Source: Clostridium sp. CAG:571 (GTDB lineage Bacteria > Bacillota > Clostridia > TANB77 > CAG-508). From it: DNA of 64,000 nt. The notes beneath the pieces were generated by a model, which saw only the letters and a list, made by a program, of their open reading frames with translations, was not told where the DNA came from and did no database searches. The stretch is taken from positions 62,001 to 126,000 of the forward strand of contig HF999522.1 in the NCBI GenBank assembly GCA_000434015.1, given 5' to 3'. Positions 37,938 through 47,290 of the stretch are shown piece after piece. The translations under genes and the position numbers were made by a program. Positions within the stretch are counted from its first letter, which is position 1. Each line of letters begins with the position of its first letter.

Positions 37938-37973
37938 AGGAAAAGCTATAAATTTTATTTGCTAGCTTTTCCT
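37938..37973 (+). terminator. Hairpin after the RNHCP gene
   Basis: AGGAAAAGCTA at 37938-37948 pairs perfectly with TAGCTTTTCCT at 37963-37973. There is no long T-tract, so it may stabilise the mRNA end. Confidence 0.55.
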
Positions 37974-38029
37974 AATTCAGAATATAGATAAAGTAAATGG
38001 AAATAATAAATTTAAAGAGGTGAATAAAT

Positions 38030-38707
38030 ATGCAAACAGAAAGTATAGATGCGGGAAGAAGAATTATAAAAATTCCTAGATATACGCTAGGGGAAGAATT
38101 GATTAGTGCAATATCACATGGAATAGGAGCAGGACTTGGAATTGCAGCATTAGTACTTTGTATAATAAAATCAGCAATTCATCATAATCCTACTGCTGTT
38201 GTAAGCTCAAGTATATATGGAAGTACATTAATAATATTATATTTAATTTCAACGTTATATCATAGTTTTAAACCAAGCATTAGAGCTAAAAAAGTATTTA
38301 GAATATTTGATCATTGTAGTATATTTTTATTAATATTTGGAACATATACACCATTTGCATTAGTTACTTTAAATGGTGCAATAGGATGGGTGATTTTTTC
38401 TGTAATATTAGCTTCTACTATAGTTGGAATAGTGTTAAATTCTGTAAATTTAGAAAAATATAAGAAAATATCAATGGCTTGCTATATAATTATGGGCTGG
38501 ATTATAGTATTTGCATTTAAAACAATTTTTCAAAGTATGAATATTAATGGAATAATATTGTTAGTACTTGGAGGAATTGTGTATACTATAGGTGCAATAA
38601 TATATGGAATAGGAAAAAAAGTTAAATATATGCATTCTTTATGGCACTTTTTTGTACTAGCTGGTAGTATATTACACTTCTTCTGCATTTATCTATATGT
38701 TATATAG
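38030..38707 (+). CDS. Hemolysin III / YqfA-type membrane protein
   Basis: 225 residues with seven hydrophobic segments. It has the HlyIII/PAQR signatures: GEELISAISHGIGAGLG at the start, STLYHSF near 80, FDHCSIFLLIFGTYTPF near 100 and HSLWHFFVLAGSILHFF near the end. The histidines and Asp form the metal site of the PAQR fold. Role in membrane homeostasis is presumed for bacterial members. Confidence 0.9.
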   Translation: MQTESIDAGRRIIKIPRYTLGEELISAISHGIGAGLGIAALVLCIIKSAIHHNPTAVVSSSIYGSTLIILYLISTLYHSFKPSIRAKKVFRIFDHCSIFLLIFGTYTPFALVTLNGAIGWVIFSVILASTIVGIVLNSVNLEKYKKISMACYIIMGWIIVFAFKTIFQSMNINGIILLVLGGIVYTIGAIIYGIGKKVKYMHSLWHFFVLAGSILHFFCIYLYVI

Positions 38708-38884
38708 TAACAATTAATAATATACTAATAAAACGATTTATATTTTTGGAAAATCTGCAAAAACAGCTATTAAAGATACAAGTATCTTCATAATAAGAAA
38801 ATATAGAAATGTAAAAATCTTTATATAAAAAACACAAAAATCTTGAAAAAGAAATTTTATAGTGTTAAAATAAAACATATTTAA

Positions 38885-39030
38885 AGGGGAGTAGCTTAAA
38901 AAGATACTAATCAACAATCTCGAAAAAATTCTCTGGTTAGTAACCTTATAAAAAGTAAGGAAGCAAGACTTTTAAAGAAACTATTATATGGACTAAAAAT
39001 ATATAATAAATTCTTTAAAAGTCTTATTTT
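38885..39030 (+). ncRNA. yybP-ykoY (Mn2+) riboswitch with overlapping terminator
   Basis: The leader begins AAAGGGGAGTAGC, has TCAACAATCT in the middle and ends AAGTAAGGAAGCAAGACTTTT, all features I recall from the yybP-ykoY motif. TACTAA/TTAGTA forms the central stem and CCTTA/TAAGG the last. The aptamer's final AAGACTTTTAAAGAA (38965-38979) is also the left arm of a perfect terminator with TTCTTTAAAAGTCTT (39011-39025) and a T-tract. Metal binding would block the terminator and turn on the downstream P-type ATPase, a known pairing for this riboswitch. Confidence 0.82.
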
Positions 39031-39110
39031 TATATAAAATATGATTGATAGAATGAATTTATATGAATTATACTCCATATAAAAATTAATAAAAAAGGAG
39101 AGGGCGGTAA

Positions 39111-41858
39111 TTGGAAAAAAATTGGTTTAGTAAAAGTGTAGACGAAGTAAAAAAAGAATTATTAACAGATCTTGAAAAAGGTCTTACAGACGAGCAAATA
39201 TCAAAACAAAGAGAAAAATTTGGTAAAAATGAATTAAAAGCACAAAAAAAGAAAAGTTTATTTGTAAAATTTTTAGAGCAATTTAAAGATTTTATGATAA
39301 TAGTATTAATTATTGCAGCAATAATATCAGGTGTTGTTGGTTATATGCAAGGAGAAGGAATAACAGATTCAATTATTATATTAATAGTTGTTATAGTAAA
39401 TGCAATTATTGGTGTGGCACAAGAAGCAAAAGCTGAAAAGTCATTAGAAGCTCTTCAAAAATTAAGTAGTCACTCTGCTAAAGTTATGAGAAATGGAATA
39501 TTAACAGTAGTTCCATCTAAAGAACTTGTTCCAGGAGATATTGTGATATTAGATACAGGTGATTTTGTACCAGCAGATTTAAGAATTATAGAAGCTGCAA
39601 ACTTAAAATCACAAGAATCATCATTAACAGGCGAATCTGTACCAGTAGAAAAATATTCAGAAGTAATAAAAGATGAAAAAGTAGGAATTGGAGATAGAGT
39701 AAATATGCTATTTTCTTCAAGTCTTATTACCTATGGAAGAGGAAAAGGTATTGTTGTAGAAACTGGTATGAATACAGAAGTAGGAAAAATAGCAGGAATT
39801 ATTAATGATACTGAAAAAGCAGAAACACCACTGCAAATAAAATTAAATAAATTAGGAAAAACATTAGGACTAGTAGCACTTGCTATTTGTGCATTTATAT
39901 TTATAATTGGGCTAATATATGGAAAAGAGCCACTAGATATGTTTATGACAGCTGTTAGCCTAGCTGTTGCAGCGATTCCGGAAGGGCTTGCAGCTGTTTC
40001 TACAATAGTTTTGGCAATAGGTGTACAAAGAATGGTTAAGAAACATGCTATTGTAAAAAAACTTCCAGCAGTAGAAACTTTAGGTAGTGCAACAGTTATC
40101 TGCTCAGATAAAACAGGAACACTAACTCAAAATAAAATGACTGTTAAGAAAATTTTCTATGATAACAAACTAGTGGATATAGATAAAATAGAACAAAATG
40201 AAATAAAAGATGATTTAGAAAAATTAGTGTATGTTAGTATGCTATGTAATGACACAAAAGTTGGAAGAGATAATGAACTAACAGGTGATCCAACAGAAAC
40301 AGCTTTAGTAGATATGGGATTTGTTTTAGATTTTAAACCAGAATTATTTGAAATGTTACCAAGAGTTGGAGAAATACCTTTTGATTCAAATAGAAAATTA
40401 ATGACAACAATTCATAAATATGAAGATAAGTATTTAGTATATACCAAAGGTGGAGTAGATGAACTATTAAAAAGATGTAACAAATATATATTAAATAATG
40501 AAATAAAAAATGATTTGAATAACTTTAAAAATAGCATTCAAAACATAAATGAAAAAATGGCAAAAGAAGCATTAAGAGTTTTAGCAATGGGATATAAAGA
40601 ATTAGATCATATGCCTTCTGATGAAGAAATGAAAAATATTGAATCAGATTTAATATATGTAGGTATGGTTGGGATGATAGATCCACCAAGAGAAGAAGCA
40701 AAAGTAGCTGTAGAAAAATGTAAAACTGCTGGGATTAAAACTGTAATGATAACAGGAGACCATAAAATAACAGCAACAGCAATAGCAAAATCTCTAGGAA
40801 TATTAGAAAATGAATCGGAAGCAATTACAGGAGCAGAACTAGAAGAAATGTCTGATGAAGACTTAGCAAAAAATATAAGAAAATATTCTGTTTATGCAAG
40901 AGTATCACCTGAACATAAAGTAAGAATAGTTAGAGCATGGCAAAAAAATGGAGAAATTGTAGCAATGACTGGTGATGGAGTAAATGATGCTCCAGCTTTA
41001 AAAAAAGCAGACATTGGCTGTGCTATGGGAATGGTAGGAACAGATGTTGCAAAAGAAGCAGCAGATGTAATATTAACAGATGATAATTTCGCAACAGTAG
41101 TTTCAGCAGTAGAAGAAGGAAGACGTATTTATGACAATATATTAAAAGCAATTCAATTTTTACTTTCAAGTAATGTTGGAGAGATAATAGTATTATTTGT
41201 TGCTATTTTAATAACACCATTATTAAGTAAAGCTTTTGGAATAGATATAAAACTAATAGAGCCACTACTTCCAATTCATATTTTATGGGTAAACTTGGTA
41301 ACAGATTCTTTACCAGCATTAGCTCTAGCTGTAGATCCTGCAGAAAAAGATGTAATGACAAGAAAGCCTTTAAAACCAGGGAAAGGAATATTTACAAAAG
41401 GAATGACATGGAGAATTGTGTACCAAGGTATTATGATAGGATTATTAACACTTGCGGCTTTTTGTATAGGTCTTGCAACACCAGAAAGCAGTTTACCAGA
41501 AGTATATAATAATGAAGGTGTTAGACTATCAAATGAAGAAGTAAAAGTAGAAATTGGTCAAACTATGGCGTTTACAGTACTTGCACTTTCTGAGTTGGTT
41601 CATGTATTTAATATTAGAAATAATAAAAAATCAATATTTAAAACAGGAATATTTAATAATAGTAAATTAATACTTGCAATTGCAGTATCAGCAGCATTAA
41701 TGTTTGTAATATTATTAATTCCATCACTAAGACAAATATTTAGTATACCAGTATTACCTCTTGGAAATATTATAGAGACAATATTATTAGTACTTGCACC
41801 ACTTGCTATTGTAGAATTGTTTAAATTATTTAAAATTAATACAATAAAGGGTGAGTAA
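39111..41858 (+). CDS. Cation-transporting P-type ATPase (Ca2+/Mn2+ type)
   Basis: 915 residues from a TTG start with a GGAGAG site. It has a P-type IIA layout: N-terminal cation-ATPase domain (WFSKSVDEVKKEL), actuator motif LTGESVPVE near 172, PEGL in helix M4 near 289, phosphorylation site DKTGTLTQNKM near 333, nucleotide-domain KGGVDELL, then MITGDHK and MTGDGVNDAPALKKADIG near 545-630. About ten membrane helices. PEGL and the type IIA pattern point to Ca2+ or Mn2+ export; the Mn2+-type riboswitch in its leader favours Mn2+. Confidence 0.93.
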   Translation: MEKNWFSKSVDEVKKELLTDLEKGLTDEQISKQREKFGKNELKAQKKKSLFVKFLEQFKDFMIIVLIIAAIISGVVGYMQGEGITDSIIILIVVIVNAIIGVAQEAKAEKSLEALQKLSSHSAKVMRNGILTVVPSKELVPGDIVILDTGDFVPADLRIIEAANLKSQESSLTGESVPVEKYSEVIKDEKVGIGDRVNMLFSSSLITYGRGKGIVVETGMNTEVGKIAGIINDTEKAETPLQIKLNKLGKTLGLVALAICAFIFIIGLIYGKEPLDMFMTAVSLAVAAIPEGLAAVSTIVLAIGVQRMVKKHAIVKKLPAVETLGSATVICSDKTGTLTQNKMTVKKIFYDNKLVDIDKIEQNEIKDDLEKLVYVSMLCNDTKVGRDNELTGDPTETALVDMGFVLDFKPELFEMLPRVGEIPFDSNRKLMTTIHKYEDKYLVYTKGGVDELLKRCNKYILNNEIKNDLNNFKNSIQNINEKMAKEALRVLAMGYKELDHMPSDEEMKNIESDLIYVGMVGMIDPPREEAKVAVEKCKTAGIKTVMITGDHKITATAIAKSLGILENESEAITGAELEEMSDEDLAKNIRKYSVYARVSPEHKVRIVRAWQKNGEIVAMTGDGVNDAPALKKADIGCAMGMVGTDVAKEAADVILTDDNFATVVSAVEEGRRIYDNILKAIQFLLSSNVGEIIVLFVAILITPLLSKAFGIDIKLIEPLLPIHILWVNLVTDSLPALALAVDPAEKDVMTRKPLKPGKGIFTKGMTWRIVYQGIMIGLLTLAAFCIGLATPESSLPEVYNNEGVRLSNEEVKVEIGQTMAFTVLALSELVHVFNIRNNKKSIFKTGIFNNSKLILAIAVSAALMFVILLIPSLRQIFSIPVLPLGNIIETILLVLAPLAIVELFKLFKINTIKGE

Positions 41859-41949
41859 TAAATAAAATATTAAAAAGATGTTAAATAAAAGTTTAATGTT
41901 TATTGGAGAGAAGTAAACAAAAAGAAATGTAAAGTAAAAATATTTTATA

Positions 41950-42007
41950 AAAAATACACTTTAAATGTTATAAAAAAATTGACAATTAAAGTGTATTTTA
42001 ATATATT
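41950..42007 (+). promoter_or_regulatory. Inverted repeat and promoter before the small charged-protein gene
   Basis: AAAATACACTTTAA pairs with TTAAAGTGTATTTT across a 20-base loop and may end the ATPase transcript. Within it, TTGACA at 41979-41984 and TATATT at 42002-42007 (17 apart) form a promoter, so the right arm lies between -35 and -10 like an operator. Confidence 0.5.
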
Positions 42008-42072
42008 ATAGAAATAAATAATTAAGTGTGATAAACTAAATTTAATAAAAAAGAAAAGGGGATTTATAGGTA

Positions 42073-42246
42073 ATGAAAGAAAAGTTTTTTAAAGATTTAG
42101 GTTTAGATGATGATAATGGAAAGATGAAAAAATTAGAAAATCAATACAATTTAGATGATTTATTTGAGAAAAAAGAAGAGAAAAAAGACGACAAAAAGGA
42201 AAAAGTAGAAAATAAATCAGAGAAAAAAATTTCTGAAGAAAATTAA
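42073..42246 (+). CDS. Small, highly charged 57-residue protein
   Basis: ATG at 42073 with a GGGG-type site and the promoter at 41979. The peptide starts MKEKFFKDLGLDDDNGKMKK and its second half is almost only K and E, so it is probably disordered. It is directly in front of the rRNA methyltransferase gene. No family is recognised; the continuous frame and position suggest a real gene. Confidence 0.5.
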   Translation: MKEKFFKDLGLDDDNGKMKKLENQYNLDDLFEKKEEKKDDKKEKVENKSEKKISEEN

Positions 42247-42266
42247 TATAGGTTAGGTGATTTAGT

Positions 42267-43631
42267 TTGGAAGTTCCAGTAAAAAAGAATAAAGAGTATT
42301 TAGTAGAAATTATAGATCAAGGTTTTGAAGGAGAAGGAATAGCTAAAATAGAAGGTTTTACTATATTTATAGAAGGAGCCATAAAAGGAGAAAAGTGTAG
42401 AATTTTAATAGTGAAAGTTACTTCATCACATGCTTTTGGAAAATTAGTAGAAATATTAGAAAAATCAAAATATAGAGTAGAACCTGATTGTGCAACATAT
42501 AAAAGATGTGGAGGTTGTAATTTAAGACATATAGATTATGAAGAAACCCTAAATATTAAACAAAATACAGTTCAAAATTTAGTAAATAAAACATTAAATA
42601 ACAAAATAAAAGTAGAAATGACAGTTGGAATGGGAAATCCATATAATTATAGAAATAAAGCACAATATCCAGTTGGATTTGATAAATCTGGAGAACCTGT
42701 TATGGGAGTATATGCAAAAAGAACACATGAAATTATTCCAATGAGAAATTGTATGATACAAAACCCTGTGTCTGAAAAAATAGCAAATGTAGTATTGGGC
42801 TTTTTTATAAAAAATAATATTCCAATATATAATGAAAAAAACGGAGAAGGTTTATTAAGACATATAGTAATAAAAGTGGGAATTAAAACACATGAAATTA
42901 TGTGCATATTAGTTCTTAATAAAAAGGAACTAAAAAAAGAAAAAGAGTTAATAAAAGTGCTTATAAGAGAATTTCCAGAAATAAAAACAATTGTGAAGAA
43001 TTATAACATGAAAAATACAAATGTTATTTTAGGCAATGAAAATGAAGTTATATATGGAGATGGATACATATATGATGAACTTGGAGACTATACATTTAAA
43101 ATTTCTCCATTATCTTTTTATCAAATAAATCCTATTCAAACAGAAGCTTTATACAATATTGCCATAGAGATGGCCGATTTAAAGAAAACAGATACTTTAT
43201 TTGACTTGTATTGTGGAATTGGAACAATTGGAATATTTGCATCGCCATATGTTAATAGAGTTTATGGAATAGAAATTGTAAAGCAAGCAATAGAAGATGC
43301 AAAAGAAAATGCTAATATTAATAATATTAGAAATATAGAATTCTTTGCAGGAGATGTAGAAAAAGTTTTTGAGAATGTACTAAAAGAGCATAATGTTAAA
43401 CCAGATGTTATTTTTGTGGATCCACCAAGAAAGGGATTAGACAAACATACAATAGAAAATATTTTAAATATAAAACCAGAAAAAATAGTTTACATTAGTT
43501 GTAATCCAGCAAGTTTAGTAAGAGATCTAAAATTGTTAGAAGAAAGTTACGAGATAAAAAAAATTCAACCAGTTGATATGTTTCCTTTTACAAGCCACGT
43601 TGAGTGTGTTGCGGTGATGTGTATAAAATAA
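42267..43631 (+). CDS. 23S rRNA (uracil-C5) methyltransferase, RlmD/RlmCD type
   Basis: 454 residues from the TTG at 42267 (AGGTGA site). It has an N-terminal TRAM domain (about 1-60), an iron-sulfur cysteine cluster CATYKRCGGCNLRH near 72-85 and the SAM motif DLYCGIGTIGIF near 312. Catalytic motifs are FVDPPRKGLD near 382 and YISCNPASLVRDL near 406. The family methylates U747 and/or U1939 of 23S rRNA; which site applies here cannot be told. Confidence 0.9.
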   Translation: MEVPVKKNKEYLVEIIDQGFEGEGIAKIEGFTIFIEGAIKGEKCRILIVKVTSSHAFGKLVEILEKSKYRVEPDCATYKRCGGCNLRHIDYEETLNIKQNTVQNLVNKTLNNKIKVEMTVGMGNPYNYRNKAQYPVGFDKSGEPVMGVYAKRTHEIIPMRNCMIQNPVSEKIANVVLGFFIKNNIPIYNEKNGEGLLRHIVIKVGIKTHEIMCILVLNKKELKKEKELIKVLIREFPEIKTIVKNYNMKNTNVILGNENEVIYGDGYIYDELGDYTFKISPLSFYQINPIQTEALYNIAIEMADLKKTDTLFDLYCGIGTIGIFASPYVNRVYGIEIVKQAIEDAKENANINNIRNIEFFAGDVEKVFENVLKEHNVKPDVIFVDPPRKGLDKHTIENILNIKPEKIVYISCNPASLVRDLKLLEESYEIKKIQPVDMFPFTSHVECVAVMCIK

Positions 43632-43800
43632 AACTTAAAACCATTGCGAGAGTAATAAAATTTAAAAATATAAAGAAAAATATAATTGATTAAAAACTAA
43701 AAAAATTATACAAAATATAAAAAAATTATTGAAATTAAAATTAACCTGGTAAATGGTTGATTGGTAAAAATAAATAGAACAACTATATATTTTCCGAAAG

Positions 43801-43828
43801 TAAAGCATTTTTGATGCTTTATTTTTTT
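43801..43828 (+). terminator. Intrinsic terminator between rlmD-like gene and unknown gene
   Basis: AAAGCAT at 43802-43808 pairs with ATGCTTT at 43814-43820 and is followed by seven T residues. It ends only 25 bases before the next start codon, so it may also act as an attenuator for that gene. Confidence 0.8.
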
Positions 43829-43853
43829 GAACTTTTTTGGAGGTTGATATTGT

Positions 43854-44195
43854 ATGAAAAATAAAATAATAAAAGAAAAAATAAATAAAATGACTAAGAT
43901 ATCTAAAGAAATTTATGACGAAATAGTAATAGAAAAATTTTTAGAGATGAATTTGAATAAAAAATTAGATGAGCGTGTATTAGAAAGAATAATATTAGCT
44001 CATCTTTCATTTTTTTCAGATAATGATTTTTATGAGTATGAAAAATTAAGTATATATGAAAAAAACATATATTTTCGAATGATAACTCAGGGAATGGTTT
44101 CTTTGTATCTAAATAACAAATATTTAGATAGGCAAGATTATAGAAAAAAATTTCAAATCTTAGATGAAATAACAAAAATATTAGTATATCTATAA
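43854..44195 (+). CDS. Unrecognised 113-residue helical protein
   Basis: A soluble, charged, mostly helical protein with a good GGAGG site. It has no cysteines or known motif (IYDEIVIEKFLEMN near the start). It stands alone behind a terminator and before metK. No family recognised. Confidence 0.55.
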   Translation: MKNKIIKEKINKMTKISKEIYDEIVIEKFLEMNLNKKLDERVLERIILAHLSFFSDNDFYEYEKLSIYEKNIYFRMITQGMVSLYLNNKYLDRQDYRKKFQILDEITKILVYL

Positions 44196-44354
44196 TTATT
44201 TAATAAAAAAAATTTTACTATACAATTAGACATTTAATGTTAAAAAGTGCTATAAAATCGATTGTGGTGCGAATAAAAAGGAGAATAAGTAGATGAAAAT
44301 ATAAAAATTTAATTATAGTAAAAATAACAAGTAAAAGAAATGGAGGAATTTAAA

Positions 44355-45470
44355 TTGAAATATAAAAGATATTTTTTAACAAGTGAAAGTGTAACAGAAG
44401 GGCATCCAGATAAAGTAGCTGATTTAATATCAGATGCAATATTGGATGAATGTTTAAAACAAGATAAAAATTCAAGAGTAGCAGTTGAAACTCTTATATC
44501 AAAAGACAAGGTAATTGTTGCAGGACAAATAACATCAAATGCAACAATTGATATAGAAAAAATAGTAAGAGAAAAATTAAAAGAAGTAGGTTATACAGAT
44601 TCAAAAATAAATATGGATTATAAAACTTGCGATGTAGAAATAAATATTACAAAACAAAGTAATGATATAGCAATGGGAGTTGATTATGGAGGAGCAGGTG
44701 ATCAAGGAATTATGTTTGGTTATGCTACAGATGAATCAGAAGATTATATGCCATATCCAATAAGCATTGCAAATAGACTTGCAAAACAGTTGGCAACAGT
44801 TAGAAAAAATGGAGAAATTCCATATTTGAAATCAGATGGAAAAGTACAGGTGACTGTTGAGTATGTTAATGACGAGCCATTCAGAATTGATACGATATTA
44901 ATATCAACACAACATTCAGAAAATGTGGATATTGAAATTTTACAAAAGGATATATTAAAAAAAGTAATAATGCCAATAGTAAAAGAAGATATGATCGATG
45001 TGGAAACAAAATTTTATATTAATCCGACAGGAAGATTTGTTTTAGGAGGAGCTATTGCTGATACAGGATTAACAGGAAGAAAAATAATTGTAGATACTTA
45101 TGGAGGAGTGGCACATCATGGAGGAGGTGCTTTTTCTGGTAAAGATGGAACAAAAGTGGACAGATCAGCATCATATATGTTAAGACATATTGCAAAAAAT
45201 GTTGTTGCTAATGGACTTACAAGAAAATGTGAAATACAACTTTCTTATGCAATAGGAGTAAGAGAGCCAATATCAATTTATATAAATTGCTTTAATACAA
45301 ATAGAGTACCAGAGTGGTTAATAATAAAATTGATAAAATCAAAATTTGATTTAACTCCGCAAGGTATAATTGAATATTTGAAATTAAGAGAGCCAATATT
45401 TTCTAAAACTACAAATTATGGTCATTTTGGAAGAGAAGGCTTTACATGGGAAGAATTTGTACAAATGTAA
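44355..45470 (+). CDS. metK: S-adenosylmethionine synthetase
   Basis: 371 residues from the TTG at 44355, which has GGAGGA at correct spacing; the ATG at 44340 overlaps that site. Motifs are complete: SVTEGHPDKVAD near 10, GAGDQGIMFGYA near 115 and GGGAFSGKDGTKVDRSA near 257. Slightly shorter than the usual 380-400 residues because of compact loops and tail. It makes SAM from methionine and ATP. No SAM riboswitch is visible in the 160-base leader. The conjugative element begins after its terminator. Confidence 0.93.
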   Translation: MKYKRYFLTSESVTEGHPDKVADLISDAILDECLKQDKNSRVAVETLISKDKVIVAGQITSNATIDIEKIVREKLKEVGYTDSKINMDYKTCDVEINITKQSNDIAMGVDYGGAGDQGIMFGYATDESEDYMPYPISIANRLAKQLATVRKNGEIPYLKSDGKVQVTVEYVNDEPFRIDTILISTQHSENVDIEILQKDILKKVIMPIVKEDMIDVETKFYINPTGRFVLGGAIADTGLTGRKIIVDTYGGVAHHGGGAFSGKDGTKVDRSASYMLRHIAKNVVANGLTRKCEIQLSYAIGVREPISIYINCFNTNRVPEWLIIKLIKSKFDLTPQGIIEYLKLREPIFSKTTNYGHFGREGFTWEEFVQM

Positions 45471-45485
45471 TGAAAAATTAAATAG

Positions 45486-45551
45486 GACTTGTATAAAGTG
45501 AGTGTAAGAGTTAAGATACAACACAAACTTTATATAAGCTCTTTTTTTATA
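45486..45551 (+). terminator. Terminator after metK
   Basis: An imperfect long stem, CTTGTATAAAGTGAGTGT with ACACAAACTTTATATAAG, is followed by a T-tract near 45542-45548. It marks the end of the housekeeping block before the conjugative element. Confidence 0.65.
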
Positions 45552-45569
45552 AAAAATGGAGGAATTAAA

Positions 45570-45713
45570 GTGTATATTTTAATATTAATAGGTGTAGCAA
45601 TGATAAGTTCTTTTTTAACATTGTTACTACATTGTTGTTTAATCGTAGGAAAGGAAAGTGACAGAAGATGGGAGGAAGAAGTGATTACGAAGAAAGAAGA
45701 AAAAGAAGAATAG
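45570..45713 (+). CDS. Small single-helix membrane protein
   Basis: 47 residues from the GTG at 45570 with GGAGGA in front. One membrane helix (ILILIGVAMISSFLTLLLHCCLI in part) and an acidic tail. It overlaps the next gene by 46 bases, so translation is likely coupled. First gene of the conjugative element as far as can be seen. Confidence 0.5.
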   Translation: MYILILIGVAMISSFLTLLLHCCLIVGKESDRRWEEEVITKKEEKEE

Positions 45714-46384
45714 AAAGGTATAAGGAATTATCTCTAAAAGCACAAGAAAGATCTAGCCAATATAGTAATTCAAACGCCAATAGAATACTACAAATTGCAC
45801 CTGGACAACCAATATTGGTAGGACATCATTCTGAAAAAAGACATAGGAAATTAATCAAAAAGGCACAAGATGATATTAGGAAATCAATAGAAGAAGATAA
45901 TAAAAGTAACTTTTATAAGGAAAGGGCAGAAAATGCTGAAAATAGTAAAGTAATATATAGTGATGATCCACAAGCAATAATTAAACTAAAAGAAAAATTG
46001 GAAAGATTGGAAAATGAAAAAGCTAGTATAAAAGCAAGAGAACATAGTACATGGGAACTTACTAATATAGGAGCAACAATAAGAGAAACTAAAAAAAGAA
46101 TCGAAAGACTTGAAAAATTAGAGAATATAGAATTCCAAGAAATTAATTTTGAAAATGGAAAAGTTATTCATAATAAAGAAATAAATAGAATTCAATTTTT
46201 ATTTGACAATATTCCAGATGAAGACACGAGAAAAATATTAAAGTCTTATGGATTTAGATGGTCTAGATATGAAAAAGCATGGCAGAGAGTGTTTAATTTG
46301 AACTGTATAAGGGCAACTAATATTATAGTAAAAGAAATTGCTGAAAAAGCAAAAGAAAAAGAGGAGGATGAAGAATTTGAATAA
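45668..46384 (+). CDS. DUF3560-type accessory protein of the conjugative element
   Basis: 238 residues. The core PGQPILVGHHSEKRHR at about 56-71, followed by helices KSIEEDNKSNFYKERAEN, is the hallmark of DUF3560 proteins found on clostridial conjugative elements. The end (FRWSRYEKAWQRVFN) is a second conserved patch. The C-terminus EEDEEFE overlaps the ribosome-binding site of the next gene. Molecular role unknown; often near antirestriction genes. Confidence 0.75.
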   Translation: MGGRSDYEERRKRRIERYKELSLKAQERSSQYSNSNANRILQIAPGQPILVGHHSEKRHRKLIKKAQDDIRKSIEEDNKSNFYKERAENAENSKVIYSDDPQAIIKLKEKLERLENEKASIKAREHSTWELTNIGATIRETKKRIERLEKLENIEFQEINFENGKVIHNKEINRIQFLFDNIPDEDTRKILKSYGFRWSRYEKAWQRVFNLNCIRATNIIVKEIAEKAKEKEEDEEFE

Positions 46385-46601
46385 GATAGAATTATTAGAA
46401 GAAATGTATGAAATGGAAGCACACAATTGGATATGCTATTCAAAAGATTTATCATTAACAGAGGCGAAAAAAGGATTTTCAAAGGAATGGGAAGAAAGCA
46501 AAGAAAAAATAGGTTTATTACAAGAAATGATAGATGAACAAAAAAGTGAAGAAAAAGTTAATCATCCAAAAAGACAAATAAATGAAGAAGAATTTGAGTA
46601 A
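46377..46601 (+). CDS. Small acidic helical protein
   Basis: 74 residues from the TTG at 46377, chosen because GAGGAGG lies 9 bases upstream; the ATG at 46368 is too close to that site. Helical and charged; ends NEEEFE. Unrecognised. The start overlaps the DUF3560 gene's last codons. Confidence 0.5.
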   Translation: MNKIELLEEMYEMEAHNWICYSKDLSLTEAKKGFSKEWEESKEKIGLLQEMIDEQKSEEKVNHPKRQINEEEFE

Positions 46602-46624
46602 CACAAGTTAGGAGATGAAGAAAA

Positions 46625-47263
46625 TTGTTAATTGCTAAAATTGATATGGTAAATAAAAAAGAATATGAAGAATCAGAAATATATAAGGAAATAAAAATTA
46701 TAATTCCCAGAAGTAGAGAAGAGTTAGAAAAAGATTTTGAATATCTTGGATTAAATTACAACAATTATACAACACAAGATACACATATAAAAGAATGTAT
46801 ATTTATGGATAAAGAAGATGAAGATTTTGCTGTTGATATTTCTAGCTATGTTAATGATATGATTTGTAAAGCAAATAGATCAGGATATACTACTCCATTT
46901 CAAGATATAAAAAAGTTTTACAATATTGTTAAAAATTTTAAGGAATATGATAAATATAAAATACTTGCAATAATGGAAGCAGAAGAAGATAACATTAGAA
47001 ATATTAAAGATGTTTTAAAATATGCAAAAAATATTGAGTCTTTTGATTTAACTGAAGCATATGATGACAAAGAACTTGGAAGGAGATTAGTATATGATGG
47101 AAAAATTGATGTAGAAGATTTAATAGAATATACTGATATGAGAAGATTAGGCAAGGAATATGCCGAAGATAAAAACATGAAGCATACTTCATACGGTTAT
47201 TTAAAACAAGAAAGAGATTTAGCTGAATATATCGAACAAGATAATGAAGAAGAATTAGAATAA
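46625..47263 (+). CDS. ardA: ArdA-like antirestriction protein
   Basis: 212 residues from a TTG with GGAGATGA before it. Acidic throughout, with ECIFMDKEDEDFAVDI near 58, repeated three-layer segments and EAYDDKELGRRLVYDG near 145, which correspond to ArdA features (ArdA mimics B-form DNA and inhibits type I restriction enzymes). Typical ArdA length is 165-220. It sits beside DUF3560 in the entry-protection end of the element. Confidence 0.65.
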   Translation: MLIAKIDMVNKKEYEESEIYKEIKIIIPRSREELEKDFEYLGLNYNNYTTQDTHIKECIFMDKEDEDFAVDISSYVNDMICKANRSGYTTPFQDIKKFYNIVKNFKEYDKYKILAIMEAEEDNIRNIKDVLKYAKNIESFDLTEAYDDKELGRRLVYDGKIDVEDLIEYTDMRRLGKEYAEDKNMKHTSYGYLKQERDLAEYIEQDNEEELE

Positions 47264-47290
47264 AGAATCAAGAAAGGAAAAATTATTACA

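Noticed and set aside
43632..43853. tRNA gene or attachment site for the conjugative element
   Set aside because: No cloverleaf or T-loop sequence could be found here or near 45.5 kb; without the right end of the element no direct repeat can be tested.
44196..44354. SAM riboswitch in front of metK
   Set aside because: The leader is short and AT-rich, with no recognisable S-box or SAM-II/III core and no terminator.
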